A DNA stretch of 64,000 bases from Selaginella moellendorffii (lineage: Eukaryota; Streptophyta; Lycopodiopsida; Selaginellales; Selaginellaceae), in the NCBI RefSeq assembly GCF_000143415.4, contig NW_003314306.1, forward strand, positions 528,897-592,896, given 5' to 3'. Numbering within the stretch: position 1 is the stretch's first letter; each line of letters starts with the position of its first letter. The notes under the pieces are model-generated. The model saw nothing but the letters and a program-made list of their open reading frames with translations, made no database searches and was not told the origin of the DNA. Of this stretch, positions 32,404 through 43,860 are shown one piece after another. Position numbers and translations under genes: made by a program.

Positions 32404-32986
32404 ATGATTTACGCGATCCTTCTCTCGTGTGCCATCATCTCCTCGTTCACGACGATTTCTCAGGTACCACTTTCCCTCTCTTAACTTCCAAGTTCTCGAA
32501 TCGTCTCTTTTCCAGGCATGCTCGAAGAAGACCATCATCTTCTACGGACAAAACGTACGCTACCCAGCAAACTCGTCCCAAACCTCCGGGCAGCAAACAC
32601 TGGGAGGAGGATGCCTCGACCTCCCTCCTTACAACCCCGGCTACGCCTCGCTTCTCAGGCAAAAGCTCACGCTTGGGCCGGAGTATAACTCCCCCCAAGT
32701 TGGAATGGACTACGGCGGCTACGTTGCGAGCGGAGCCAGCGTCGCGTTTGGAACCGGCCAGTTTGTTCTCGACAACCATCCTTTGTTCGTGGGGACTCTT
32801 GCCTACAAGAGGCGAAGGGACATCTCGGAGAAAACCATAGCTTTCTCCGTCCGGGTTTATGGCAACGAGAGCTTCCATGGATTTGGAAATGGTACCAGCG
32901 TCACTGTTGCTTCGTACTACTATGGTCTCAACCTCGTCTTTAGATTTGTGATAGATATCTTTAGAAGCGAGTCGTGCATCCTCTAA
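32404..32986 (+). CDS. Small secreted protein, tentatively dirigent-like
   Basis: Two exons (32404-32463, 32516-32986) give 176 residues. Exon 1 is a complete signal peptide (MIYAILLSCAIISSFTTISQ). The mature part has KKTIIFYGQN near its start and LTLGPEYNSPQVGMDYGGYV in the middle. The latter resembles the LTxGP...S..VGR.QG.Y segment of dirigent proteins, which guide stereospecific phenoxy coupling in the cell wall. The C-terminal part matches dirigent proteins poorly, with no GGTGxFxxARG, and three N-glycosylation sites (NSS, NES, NGT) are present. It could also be an unrelated secreted beta-barrel protein. Confidence 0.6.
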
Positions 32987-33755
32987 ACAAAAATGCTTTG
33001 TTACCTCTCGTTAGAACTTACTTGGTGGAAAGCATAAAGTGTAAACGACTGATTTTTTATATGATCTTCGCTTTGTGTGTCACAACTTGAAATCTTGCAA
33101 AGAATATAAGCGTGAGCCATTGATGATTTTCAAATTTATTGGAGTCCCCTTTGTTCTTGAGTTTTGTTACCCAGAAACCTGGAAGAGTAAGTTAAGAAAA
33201 TCTGGAAAGAGAGACAAATAAAACTTGTACCTATCAGCATTTTCTTGCTCAATCCTTGTCTCGTTTTCTGTTCTTTCTCCTTCAAACGAGCCGTGATATT
33301 TGTTCTTGAGTTTTGTTTCCCAAAATCCTGCAAGACTAAGTTAAAAAAAATTCTGGAAAGCCTTGCTATAAACCTGTTCGTCTTGTCAGGAAGGATTTTC
33401 TTGCTCGATCCTTGTCTCTTTTCGTGTTCTTTCTCCTTCAAACGAGCCGTGATATTTTTCGCTTTCTCATCCCAGAGCCTGCAAATGCGTTTCTCTCAAT
33501 CCAAAACCTTCCAAGAAACAAATCAGTCCACTAAGTAGCACACACTTTGTGCACGAACTGACCAAAAAAACCTCACTCGACATAAAGCCTGTGACCACGA
33601 GAAAACTTTTAACTTACTTTCCACGACGGACGTGTGAAGCTCCCGAAACAAGTACTCCAAACGCATGCCTATCAGTAACAAAAGCATTCCTCACCTAAGA
33701 AATCCCAAGCGCCATTTAAGTCTCCAAAATCCACGTACCTGGTCTGTGGGAAGCA
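32987..33755. repeat. Intergenic region with a two-copy tandem repeat (33149-33460)
   Basis: A unit of about 155 bp is present twice: TTGTTCTTGAGTTTTGTT at 33149 and 33300, TTCTTGCTCAATCCTTGTCT at 33242 and its near copy at 33399, and CAAACGAGCCGTGATATTT at 33283 and 33440. The rest is 3' flank of the small secreted gene and 5' flank of the LRR gene. No gene is seen. Confidence 0.6.
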
Positions 33756-36332
33756 ATGGAGCTCAGCTCGTACCAACTCTTCTTTCTCGCAACCGGTTTC
33801 TTCCTCATGCTCGTCTCCGTCGAATCCCAGTCCCAATCCGAGAGCGCGACTTGCAAGGAGCAAGAGATGCTCCTCCTCGTCAACTTCAAGGCCGGCTTCA
33901 CTGACAGCCAAAACATGCTGGTACACTGGAATCAGAACAACACAAACTGCTGCAAATGGAATGGAATTACCTGCGATAGGTACGTACTTCCTTTTCCCCA
34001 GTAGAAAAGATATAACCATCGTCTCACCACCTCGCGGTTCTCAAACAGCCACGGGAACGTTATTTCCATCGACTGGGGCTTCTCCAACTACAACATCGCG
34101 GCCAAGTCGAGAGCTCGCGTAAATGTATTCGTGACGTACCTTCCACAGCTGGAGTACCTTCGTTATCTCGATCTCTCCACGGTCCAGCTCTCCATGGCCA
34201 TTCCTCCGGAGATAGGCTCCATGATGGGTCTCGAGGCTCTTTCGCTGGCGGGGAGCTCACTTATGGGACAGTTGCCGACGAACATCAGCAACCTCGTTAG
34301 CCTGCGGCATTTGGACCTGTCGAGCAATCCCCTCGGCATAAGAATCCCCACAAGCTTGTGTGACTTACAGAACCTTGAGCACCTCTCGCTCAATCACTCC
34401 CAGTTTCACGGTGCCGTTCCGCAGTGCTTCGGCACCGCAATGCCGAACCTGACGTTCCTGGATATGTCAGCCAACAATCTCTTAGGAGTGCCATCGTTTG
34501 CAAACTTGACGCAGCTGAAGTACCTGAACTTGAGCAGCAACATCTTCAGCAGCAAACTCCTGAGAAGTATCTGCGACGCCACCAGTCTCGAGCAGCTCGA
34601 CTTGTCCAGGTCCATGAGCTTGAGTGCCACACTTCCAGACTGCTTCTTCGATCTCACCGCGCTCAAGTATCTGGACCTGTCAGGAAACATGCTCATGGGC
34701 TCAATATCGGACTCCATTGGAAACTTCAAACGTCTCACTTACCTCAGTCTCGACGGGAATCAGTTCACCGGTGGAATACCGTATGGAATCAGCGACCTTT
34801 CCAGTCTCGTCATTCTTGACATGGTGGACATGTTTGACGAAAATGCAAGAACTTCCATCCCTTCGTTTCTTGGAGAGCTCACCAATCTTCGAGTTCTTCG
34901 GCTCAGTGGTCGTGCATGGCGAGGTGCCATTCCCAGCAGTAGCATCCAGAACCTCACCAGCCTGCAGGAGATGATAATTACGACCGCACCTTATATTAAT
35001 GGGCCGCTTCCTTCCGAGCTTGCTGGTCTCACCACCTTACAGACGCTGATAATCACCGGTACAACTGTCTGGGGTAGCATTCCCTCCGAGCTCGGGAACC
35101 TTCCGCAGCTGCGAGTTCTCGACCTCTCAAGCAACATGCTGTCAGGTAGCATTCCTCGGAACCTTGGGAGACTTCAGACGCTTCGGGAGCTCCAACTGGC
35201 ATCAAACAATCTTAGTGGAAGCATTCCCTGGGAGCTTGGAAGTATTCGCAGAGCTTACCTTGTGAACCTGTCAAACAACTCTTTGTCCGGCCAGATTCCC
35301 GACTCGCTGGCAAACATCGCCCCATCAGGAAGTATTGATCTCTCCAACAATCTCTTCACGGGCAGATTCCCAACAGCTCTCTGCCGCCTGGAGAACGTGA
35401 AGCTTAGTAACAACAAGCTTGAAGTACTTGACGGATGGCCATCAATGACTGAAAGGCTCGAGGTGTTGGACATCTCCAACAACAATCTCAGCGGGCCGAT
35501 ACCAAGCTGGCTGTCTCAGCAAAGTGCCTTGGACACGCTGGATTTGTCGCAGAACAACCTCTCTGGAGACGTTCCATCCTGGATAAGCACAGCGACGCGG
35601 TTAACGTCACTTAATCTGTCACACAACCAGCTTACCAACGAGCTCCAGTATCTGCCGATGATCAACAGCGTCGACTTGCATGCCAACCAGCTCAACGGGT
35701 CCTTCACCTTCGACTTCTATCCCGACTCTCTCGAGCGTAGCTTTCTCTTCTATTTGGACTTGTCGGAGAATCAGCTGTCTGGAGCCTTGCCCGCTAGCCT
35801 TCCAACGACGACGGGAAGTCACGAGGTATACTCGTATCTTTCCTTTCTGTCGCTCGCCAGCAACAGTCTAACCGGAACTATTCCTTCCGCCTTGTGGTCG
35901 AACCTGTCGAGCCTCACTGCTGTAGACTTCTCCAACAATCACTTCTCCGGAGAAATCCCGACGGAGCTAGCAGGCCTGGTAGGACTGACGAGTCTCAACC
36001 TGTCTCGCAATGATCTCTCCGGAGAAATCCCAACGAGCATCTCCAACGGCAACGCACTCCAGCTGATTGATCTCAGCAGGAACACACTGAACGGGACGAT
36101 CCCTCCGGAGATTGGTGACCTGTATATGCTCGAGATGCTGGATCTCTCGTACAACCAACTTTCCGGAAGCATCCCGACCGCACTGGACGACCTTCTCTCG
36201 CTCGCGGCTTTTAACGTGTCGGCCAACAATCTCACCGGAGCTATTCCTCAAGCCGGGGGCATCCACAAGTTCCCAGCTTCCAGCTTTGCCATGAATCCTG
36301 GCCTGTGTGGAACACCTCTGCCACCCTGTTAG
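33756..36332 (+). CDS. Secreted leucine-rich-repeat protein (receptor-like, no membrane anchor)
   Basis: Two exons (33756-33979, 34049-36332) give 835 residues. There is a signal peptide (LFFLATGFFLMLVSVES) and an N-terminal LRR cap with the CCKWNGITCD pair-of-Cys motif. About 25 extracellular plant-type LRRs (LxxLxxLxLSxNxLxGxIP) follow, with strong matches such as LRVLDLSSNMLSGSIPRNLG, and a C-terminal cap NPGLCGTPLPPC, directly followed by the stop. Plant receptor-like kinases and RLPs continue after this cap with a membrane helix; here there is none. It could be a secreted decoy or co-receptor like PGIP-type proteins, only longer, or a truncated receptor. The intron sits inside the N-terminal cap, as in its neighbour. 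Confidence 0.88.
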
Positions 36333-36486
36333 GCGTACTGGAAGTGTCGGTCGCCTACTAAAAGTCCCTCCATGTCATAAGTCGAGCATTCTTTACCTGC
36401 ACGTAATCCACGCATCGTTTCAGATTATATAAAGTTCCCCCACGTACCTGGTGTGTTCTTCACCGTAATAAATTGCTGTGCCCAGG

Positions 36487-38260
36487 ATGAAAGGGACTCC
36501 AGGTTGCCACAAGATGCTTGGCCGACTCATTCTCCTGCTCGCTCTTTTCACCACCGTGTCACAATCTTGCGACCCCGAGGATGCTCGAGCACTTATAAGT
36601 TTTAAGTCCGGTTTCGTCGACACTGCTGCCTCCCTGTTCTCGTGGAATAACGTCACTGACTGCTGCGGATGGAGCTGGATTACGTGCAACAGGTAACCTT
36701 CGAACTTTATTTCTCTGTCCTTCTGAAGTCCCGTTTCTCTGTAGTGCTGGACGTGTCAACACCCTCAACTTAAGCTCTATAGCCATGTTCTTGAGCAACC
36801 AGCAAGGCCTGTCCGTCATCGCAAACACCATACCGCAGCTCACACAACTGGAATCCCTGGACCTGTCCAACCTCAACGTCTCCAGTCCGATTCCCCAAGC
36901 CTTGAGTTCCCTGCCCAACCTCAAGCTTCTCGCTATGAGCAACTGCAGCCTCTTCGGCCAAGTAGCAAGCTCTCTCTCCGAGCTTCCTCCCGGTCTGACG
37001 TACCTCGACATCTCGTACAACCTCTTCGACGATGGCGATCCGGAAAGCATCACCACGCTCTGCAACCTCCGCAGCCTCGAGCACCTCTTCATGGCGGGAC
37101 TCCCCGGCTTGATGCCCTTCATCCCGTCGTGCATATCCCAGTTGTCCAACCTCACCACGCTGGACTTCTCCTCCAATTCCCTCTCGCAGAGTTTCCCCCA
37201 GGAGCTGTCCAACCTCACGAAGATCACACGCCTGGACCTCAGCAACAACTACTTCTGGGGAAGCCTCGAGCCGCTATGCTCTTTGAGTGAAGTAACTTAC
37301 GTCAACCTGGAGCTCGGCTTTGATCCCACGAACAGCACCACCACTGCTGCTAGTCTGCCCGACTGCATTGGAAACCTCTCCAAGCTCACGGAGCTCCGCC
37401 TCTCAAACTGTTACCTCGTCGGGGAGATCCCATCTTCAATCGGCCAGCTTTCACAGCTTCGCTACCTCGGCCTGGACGGCAACTCCTTCACGACCAGGAT
37501 CCCGGACTCTCTCGGCAACCTCACGAACTTGGAAACTCTTGTTCTCAACAGGGACTCCACCGGCGGCGGCTCCATCTACGGTGACATCCCGGACTCTCTC
37601 GGCAACCTCGTCAACCTCAAGGACTTCGAGCTCTCCAGCGCTCAAGGCGTCACCGGACAGATCCCCGAGAGCTTCCAAAACTTTGAGAGCATCGAGACGC
37701 TCGTCCTTAGCAACCTTGGCATCGGTGGCCGGATTCGCGAGAGCCTCTTCCAGAGATTCTCCAAGCTCGAGTTCCTGGACCTGTCCCAGAATTTTCTCAT
37801 CGGCGCGATACCATCGTCGCTAGGCGCCATGGCTTCCCTCGAGGAGATCTATCTCTACAGCAACAACCTCAACGGCTCCATCCCCGACGCCATCGCCAAT
37901 CTCACCCGCCTCGCGACGCTGGATCTCTCCAGCAATCACCTCGATGGCCAAATCCCCGGCCCAGCGATCGCGCAGCTCACGGGGTTGCAAGTGATGGATC
38001 TCTCCGCGAACGATCTCACCGGAAATATTCCATCGGAGCTCGCGGATCTCGGCCAGCTCGCGACGCTCGATCTGTCCTGGAACCAGCTCTCCGGAGTGAT
38101 CCCGCCCGAAATCCACGATCTCTCATCGCTGGAGTACTTCAGCGTCGCGAACAACAATCTCTCCGGCCCCATCCCGGCGGAGCTCGGGAGCTTCGATGCC
38201 TCGTCCTTCGAGGACAATGCCGGACTGTGTGGATTCCCGCTAGATCCGTGCTCCAGCTAG
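36487..38260 (+). CDS. Second secreted leucine-rich-repeat protein
   Basis: Two exons (36487-36692, 36745-38260) give 573 residues with the same design as the neighbour 154 bp upstream. A signal peptide (MLGRLILLLALFTTVSQS) is followed by the cap CDPEDARALISFKSGF and CCGWSWITC. About 17 LRRs follow (for example LATLDLSSNHLDGQIPG), then the end cap NAGLCGFPLDPCSS and the stop. Again there is no membrane helix and no kinase. The shared intron position and the same abrupt end show common ancestry, and ending at the cap is likely the real form of this gene type rather than an accident. The GC content is high compared with the neighbours. Confidence 0.88.
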
Positions 38261-39437
38261 AGATGATCCCGGCCAGAGATGGAGAATAACCAGCATAGCA
38301 TCGGCGCTTACCGCTCGCTCAGCGCTTCTTTCTTCCAAGAACCCTAGAAATAGAATCAATCCTTGTCCGCCGCCTAAAACATTTTTGCTCTGCGACTCCT
38401 CCATAATCTTTGATGCATACATTTCGTGGATGAAGGCATAGCGTGCGATCAATCGCCCTAAAGCCTCTGCCTTCGTACTAGCATTGGAGAATCAGGCGCA
38501 TTATAGTGATGCTATATTTCAAAAGAGGAGCTTATATAGACCAACAAGATGATCCATCACTTCTGGAGCATGGAGTATGGAGGTTATAGTTTGAAGATTG
38601 CATGGAGCGTGGAGTAGGACATCGAAGGCCAAGATCAGGAAGACATGGACGACGTCATGACAATGGCAATCTTCTAGCATTTTAAAATCTTTTGGTCTCA
38701 TGCTTTATAGTGAACACTCCAAGACCGTAAACAGTATATGAGCTTTTGCAAGACCATAAACAGTATATGAATGAATGAATATAGTGCTCACAATGGATTG
38801 ATTCAAGTATGTTGCCTCAATTATCTGAAACTTGATGGATGTCTGTCTCTAATAAATACGATAATCTTTCTTTTATAGTGGTTTAGACAAAACTCAATCA
38901 GCCAGATGCATTGTACATTATGATGGTGATGGCTTCAGTGAAGCCAAAGAATTAACTTAGAAAAGCCTAGTATAATTCAAACATTACCATGATCCACTCA
39001 CTTTCTCACTTTCTGCTCAAAAGATCTTTGATCTTAGGTTTGCTACTCAAAATATCTGTAGCATACATGGCAAACTGCTGCTGAAAAACCTCTATTAACT
39101 ATTACGACTTATCGTTATCACCACCCATGTAGGAATCAAAAGACTGCAACCTTCTCACGGGCAGCCCTAGTGGTTGCGTAGAGCTCATTCCTAACAGGTG
39201 TTGAGAAACTTCTAGAGATGCCTTCGACGTGGAGCAGCCTCGGCCTCCAAGAAGCATTTGAAATACAAGAGTCACCCTGAAGTCATTCCTCAGGGTTTGG
39301 CTGTGATATCTTCATTGAAACCTCAGGCAGCAGCTTGCTTGCTCTATTGCTTGGCTCACATTCATCTCCCTGTTTACTGTTCACTCTCGGCTAGAGAAAT
39401 TTCTTCTGTAGTGTGTAGATTTGATACAAGCGCGACA
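38261..39437. other. Intergenic, no gene seen
   Basis: Mostly anonymous sequence. A short duplicated block AAACAGTATATGA occurs at about 38729 and 38759 and, inverted, near 49450 (TCATATACTGTTTACAA). The last 200 bp are probably the ELIP promoter and leader. Confidence 0.4.
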
Positions 39438-40334
39438 ATGGCATCTGCGCTTCTCTCATCATCGTCTTCGTCTGCAGTCGTGTTGAAGCAGCAGCATCTG
39501 GTTCTGTCCAGGCATGGATCCAGTTCCATTGTCTCGTACAGAAGGATTCACCCTCTTGTGTGCAGAGCAACCAAGGTAAAACCAAAGGAGTCTTTGGGCA
39601 CTTGTTCTAAACATCAGCCTGGCCTTTTGCTTTTGTTTTTCGCAGGAAGGAGATTCAGATCAGGCAGCAGCAACATCACCAGTTGAGAAGAAGGTTGCAG
39701 CAGCAAGTCCTGTGACTCCAATCCAGACTCCTCCTCAGCCGAAGAAGCCTGAGGTACTACATCTGCTTCTCTAGAACGGCCATTGCTTAGAATCCTTCTT
39801 CATGGTTGTCTTTTGTCTTTTGTTGGTTGTCCCGCATTTTGTTCTTATTTGCCTCGGACTTCTCTCATTCTCTCAGGTTTGCAGGCTCCAGATCCATAAA
39901 TCATTTCCCTCTTCATTTCTATAGATTCATCTGCTTTGCTCTTCAGATCTCAAAGCTAAGATTCCTTTGTTGGTTTCGTCTTTCAGGCAAGCTTCTCGGA
40001 CCTGTTTGCGTTCTCTGGACCAGTGCCTGAGGCAGTAAATGGAAGACTGGCCATGCTCGGCTTCACCGCCGCCCTCGGTGTTGAGCTTGCTTCCGGGAGG
40101 GGCTTGCTTGGCCAACTCGACAATGGTGGAAGCAGCTATTTCGTTGGAGCAGCCTTGCTCTTCACGCTGGCTTCGTTGGTGCCTCTCTTCCAAGGAGTGA
40201 GTATCGAGAAAGCTTCTGGTGGCATTGGAGGAGTCTTCACTTCCAAAGCTGAGAGATGGAACGGTAGAGCGGCCATGCTTGGACTTGTGGCCTTGGGCAT
40301 CACGGAGTTTGTCAAAGGAAGCCCCCTTATATAA
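39438..40334 (+). CDS. ELIP: Early light-induced protein (ELIP), LHC superfamily
   Basis: Three exons (39438-39575, 39646-39753, 39987-40334) give 197 residues. ELIPs are thylakoid proteins made under high light or drying that bind pigments and protect the photosystems. The N-terminus is a transit peptide rich in Ser and Val (MASALLSSSSSSAVVLK). A Pro/Ala linker follows, then three predicted helices. Helices 1 and 3 carry the chlorophyll-binding signatures EAVNGRLAMLGFTAALGVE and ERWNGRAAMLGLVALGITE. The first exon encodes the transit peptide almost alone. ELIP families are large in desiccation-tolerant and lower plants, in line with the proposed lineage. Confidence 0.93.
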
Positions 40335-41086
40335 GAAACCTCTTCGCTATGTAGATGAGATGAGCTCTCACAGAAATCACATGATTAAATGAGAGGGAAT
40401 TTTATTCAAGACCTGGCTTCTGTATAAAGTATGGATCAAACAAGTCTGCATGGCCTGCACAAAATCACTTGCCAGTCTACCAAATCAAATCAAGGAATGC
40501 AACTTCAACACAGCCCCTAATTCTTGCTACTCCAGCTAGTCTTGTAAACTTTTTCAGTGCTATGGAAGTCCACGATGGCGTACCTATGAATCAATATGGA
40601 CCACGAGCCACAAGTGAAGCAGATCCACCGTGAACATAACAACCATAGACTGGTGAGTCGTCGTGGAGCCATACGAGGATGGGAAGCTCTACTTGGAGAT
40701 GGAGAAGTGTGAAAACTCCTCCTCAAGTCTAAAATTTCACACATGCATAGTTATGCCTCAATAGAGTTATAGTTGCAGGTGGAGATCTTGCGATCTTTAA
40801 TGATGAATTGAACACCTTCTTTGTTCTTGAACGTCTGAAAGCCCACCTGTAGTGTGGATGATAAAATACATCCTCTCATATTTGAGATTGAACACTTATC
40901 CTAGAGCAGCAGTTGAGGTTGGGGCTGGCACAAACGCGTTAATTACAACCTGCTTAAAGCATTCATGTCCCAAAATATGAACAAGATCAGTTGATCATCA
41001 AAAGCTCGACTCGGCATGCCTTAATCCCATGCCAAAGCCGAACCCATGCCTGCTTAATCACTAAATAGTAAGCTTGGAAATGGGAA
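40335..41086. other. Intergenic, possible gene fragment
   Basis: Positions 40335-40480 are probably the ELIP 3' end. In 40560-40740 the plus strand has short coding-like pieces (MEVHDGVPMNQYGPRA, EPYEDGKLYLEMEKCE) in different frames. It is perhaps a relic of an F-box/kelch-type gene, not assignable with confidence. Nothing is seen in 40760-41080. Confidence 0.35.
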
Positions 41087-43129
41087 ATGGAGAGAGCGCA
41101 ATCCCTGGGTCTCATCGATACTTGCACCACTTTGCCTGCTGCCAGAAGAATCCACGCTCGCATTCTAACCTCCTTCCCAGGCGATATCTTCATCCACAAC
41201 AGGCTGATCGAAATGTACACAAAATTGGGGAGCCTGGACGATGCGACAAAGACTTTCGAGGAATCGCAACGCAAGAATCTATTCTCTTTCGTGCTCATGC
41301 TCTCAGCTTATGCGCGCGCCGGGCAGCTCAATCGCGCTAAATCCCTCTTTGACGCCATGCCGGCGTGGAATCTAGTCGCATGGAATGCGATGCTAACTGC
41401 ATATACCCGTTCTGGGCAACTGGTGTATGCTAGGTCTGTATTTTCAAATATGCCGGATAAAAGTATTATTTCTTGGAACACTATGTTAGCACTGTACTCA
41501 CTGACCGGGGAAATCGACGTTGCCACCGAGACCTTTCTACAAATGCCTTTGAGAGACTTTATCTCGTGGACAACGATGCTTTCTGCATATACGCAAACTG
41601 GGTATTTTGAAGAAGCGGAAATTCTGCTGGACGAGATGCCGCAGCATTCTTTTAACTTGTGGGTATCTGTCCTTTCTTCTTATGCTAAACACAAATTAAT
41701 TAAAAAAGCGAAGAATGTTTTTTCAAGAATGCCGTATAGAAATCTTATTGCTTGTAATGTAATGGTCCTTGCATATGCCCAAAACGGGGATTTTGATGAA
41801 GCTTTTAGTTTTGTAGAAAGTTGCATGCCTGAGAGGGATTTGGTGACATGGACGTCCTTGCTTGCAGCATTGGCACAATACGGTCATGTGGAAGATGCCA
41901 AGCGTGTGTTTGATTCGTTCCCAGGACAAGATTCCATCTCGTGGACCGCAATGCTGACGGCATATGCCCAGAACGGGTATCTCGAAGATGCGAAGCGAAT
42001 GTTTCGTGACATGCCTGAACTGAATCTCGTGTCGTGCAACTCTATGATGGTGGCTTTTGCTGAAAATGGGGAAATTGACTCTGCAAAAGATGTTTTTAAT
42101 AGCATGCCAAAACATGATGTCATCTCTTGGACGTCTATGATGGTTGCTTATACGCAGAATGGTTTCTTAGAAGAGGCGAGAGAAACATTTGATCGCATTC
42201 CTGTGAAGAACTTAGTTTCTTACAATGCCATCCTCTCTGCATATGCCCAATCAGGGAATATCCAAGATGCTAGAAGAATCTACGCTGTAATGCCTCAACA
42301 CACAGTCACGTCCTGGACGTCTATGATCACCGCATTTGCTCAAAATGGTCTTTTGGAAGAAGCAAAGCATGTTTATGACCAAATGGGCCAAAGGGATCTC
42401 ATTGCAATGGCTTCGATGCTTTCGGCATATGCTCAAAATGGACACATTGTCGAAGCCAAGAGATTCTATGATAGTTTTCCAGAATGGAACATGGTATCAA
42501 CTAACACGATGCTTTCGGCATATGCCCAGCATGGCTATCTAGATCAAGCACTTGTTGTCTTTGACAATATGCCCCAGAGAGACGAAGCTACTTGGAATGC
42601 AATCCTGGCAACTTATACTCAGAACGGACATCTTTCAGATGCCAAGAGAATCTTTCACTCCATGCCTAGCCACAATATCATCTCGTGGAATACCATTTTA
42701 GCTGGTTTTGTGGAAAGTGGACAGCCAGCAATGGTGAAAAAGCTTTTCAATGAGATGCGATCAACAATTCATCCGGACAAGGCTTGCTTTGCCATGGTCC
42801 TCATTGCCAGCAGCCAAGATGGCAAAGTTAACAAGGGGATCCAAAACTTTAGAAGCATGGTTTACGACTATGGAATCCAACCTTCGAAGCAGCACTATTG
42901 CTGCATGGTTGATATCCTTTCAAGAGCTCGGCATTTGGATGTGGCAATGGAGCTAATTGAGAGCATGCCTTTTGTTGCTGATGGAGTGGATTGGATGTGC
43001 TTTCTTTCAGCTTGCGGGCGTCAAGCGCATGGTCATGCTGGCTTGAGTGTGGCAAGGCATGCAGTTGAGAAAGACGAGAAAAAAGCAGCGTTTTACGTGT
43101 CAGTGGCAAACATCTACTCAGAGCTTTGA
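41087..43129 (+). CDS. Pentatricopeptide repeat protein (S-type repeats, truncated E region)
   Basis: A single exon encodes 680 residues. From about residue 35 on, roughly 19 consecutive repeats of about 31 residues occur (consensus SWTxMLxAYAQNGxLEEAKxxF), the short S type. A longer last unit follows, ending MVDILSRARHLDVAMELIES and the start of an E motif (AAFYVSVANIYSEL). The stop comes there. One frame over, LTLMKDRKGEIYSL continues the E motif for about 20 more codons before another stop, so the end looks frameshifted. Such proteins bind organellar RNA, and E/DYW classes direct C-to-U editing, which is extreme in Selaginella. This copy has no DYW domain and would need a partner, or may act without editing. 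Confidence 0.88.
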   Translation: MERAQSLGLIDTCTTLPAARRIHARILTSFPGDIFIHNRLIEMYTKLGSLDDATKTFEESQRKNLFSFVLMLSAYARAGQLNRAKSLFDAMPAWNLVAWNAMLTAYTRSGQLVYARSVFSNMPDKSIISWNTMLALYSLTGEIDVATETFLQMPLRDFISWTTMLSAYTQTGYFEEAEILLDEMPQHSFNLWVSVLSSYAKHKLIKKAKNVFSRMPYRNLIACNVMVLAYAQNGDFDEAFSFVESCMPERDLVTWTSLLAALAQYGHVEDAKRVFDSFPGQDSISWTAMLTAYAQNGYLEDAKRMFRDMPELNLVSCNSMMVAFAENGEIDSAKDVFNSMPKHDVISWTSMMVAYTQNGFLEEARETFDRIPVKNLVSYNAILSAYAQSGNIQDARRIYAVMPQHTVTSWTSMITAFAQNGLLEEAKHVYDQMGQRDLIAMASMLSAYAQNGHIVEAKRFYDSFPEWNMVSTNTMLSAYAQHGYLDQALVVFDNMPQRDEATWNAILATYTQNGHLSDAKRIFHSMPSHNIISWNTILAGFVESGQPAMVKKLFNEMRSTIHPDKACFAMVLIASSQDGKVNKGIQNFRSMVYDYGIQPSKQHYCCMVDILSRARHLDVAMELIESMPFVADGVDWMCFLSACGRQAHGHAGLSVARHAVEKDEKKAAFYVSVANIYSEL

Positions 43130-43210
43130 CGTTAATGAAGGATCGCAAGGGAGAAATATACTCGCTGAGAGAAGTCTCTGAACCGCTTTGTTTGTTGTGA
43201 TCGATTTCAT

Positions 43211-43520
43211 GCAGGGCTTGAAGCTGGAGCAGGAGATGCTGGATCACCCGTTGCTTCAAAAGGCAGAGTATGATTGTCAACGTCTCCGTTCCTGTCGTGG
43301 CTTAAACTTGAGGATCAACCATGCAATCGGAAAGGTGATAAGCATGATCCAGGAGCTAAAAGAGGAGTTTAAGCATAAAAAGAGGGAGATACTGTTGTCC
43401 GAAGAAGGCCTCAGAGGCACGAATGGTGTTATGGAGTACCTGGCGGGAATAGAGACATTCATGACTGGAAACATAGAAATGGTCGTGGCAGCACGGCCAT
43501 GGGTTGGATACCTCCACTGA
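43211..43520 (+). CDS. Possible small helical protein, unassigned
   Basis: From the ATG at 43211 a 102-residue frame reads as charged helices (KVISMIQELKEEFKHKKREI). It follows a good splice acceptor (TTTCATGCAG) and may be a 3' exon of something rather than a gene by itself. I do not recognise it. It lies 80 bp after the PPR stop. Confidence 0.3.
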
Positions 43521-43559
43521 TAAACTCCGCCAACTTTTCCCTTGAATAATTGAGTGTGA

Positions 43560-43860
43560 TATCGTGCCTGCTCTGAAAATGAAGAAACTCCCACAAAGCC
43601 ATAAACATGAAATCTCAGCTTGAGAACCTGTAAAATGGTTGGGATAATGAGAATATAACTCAAAAGGGATAGAACGAAACTCCCTACACTTGAATATTGT
43701 GGATGCATCCTCTCAGCTCCTAAAAAAGTGGAGCAAGCATTGCATTATGTTGTTCATGCATGATTTCACTCTTGTATGCTTCAAAAAAAGAAAACATCTA
43801 CATACTAGAATGCATAAAAGTATCCCTTTTCTTCAGTGCAGGATCATGGGAAAAATAAAG
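43560..43860 (-). repeat. Decayed copy of the sequence at 52060-52290
   Basis: On the minus strand, blocks such as CATGCATGAACAACAT, CAATGCTTGCTC and TTATCCCAACCATTTTACA match the plus strand at 52130-52270 in the same order. The better-kept copy at 52 kb reads MNNMMQCLLDFRSLLKNIRS. This copy lacks a block in the middle and is broken. Confidence 0.55.
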
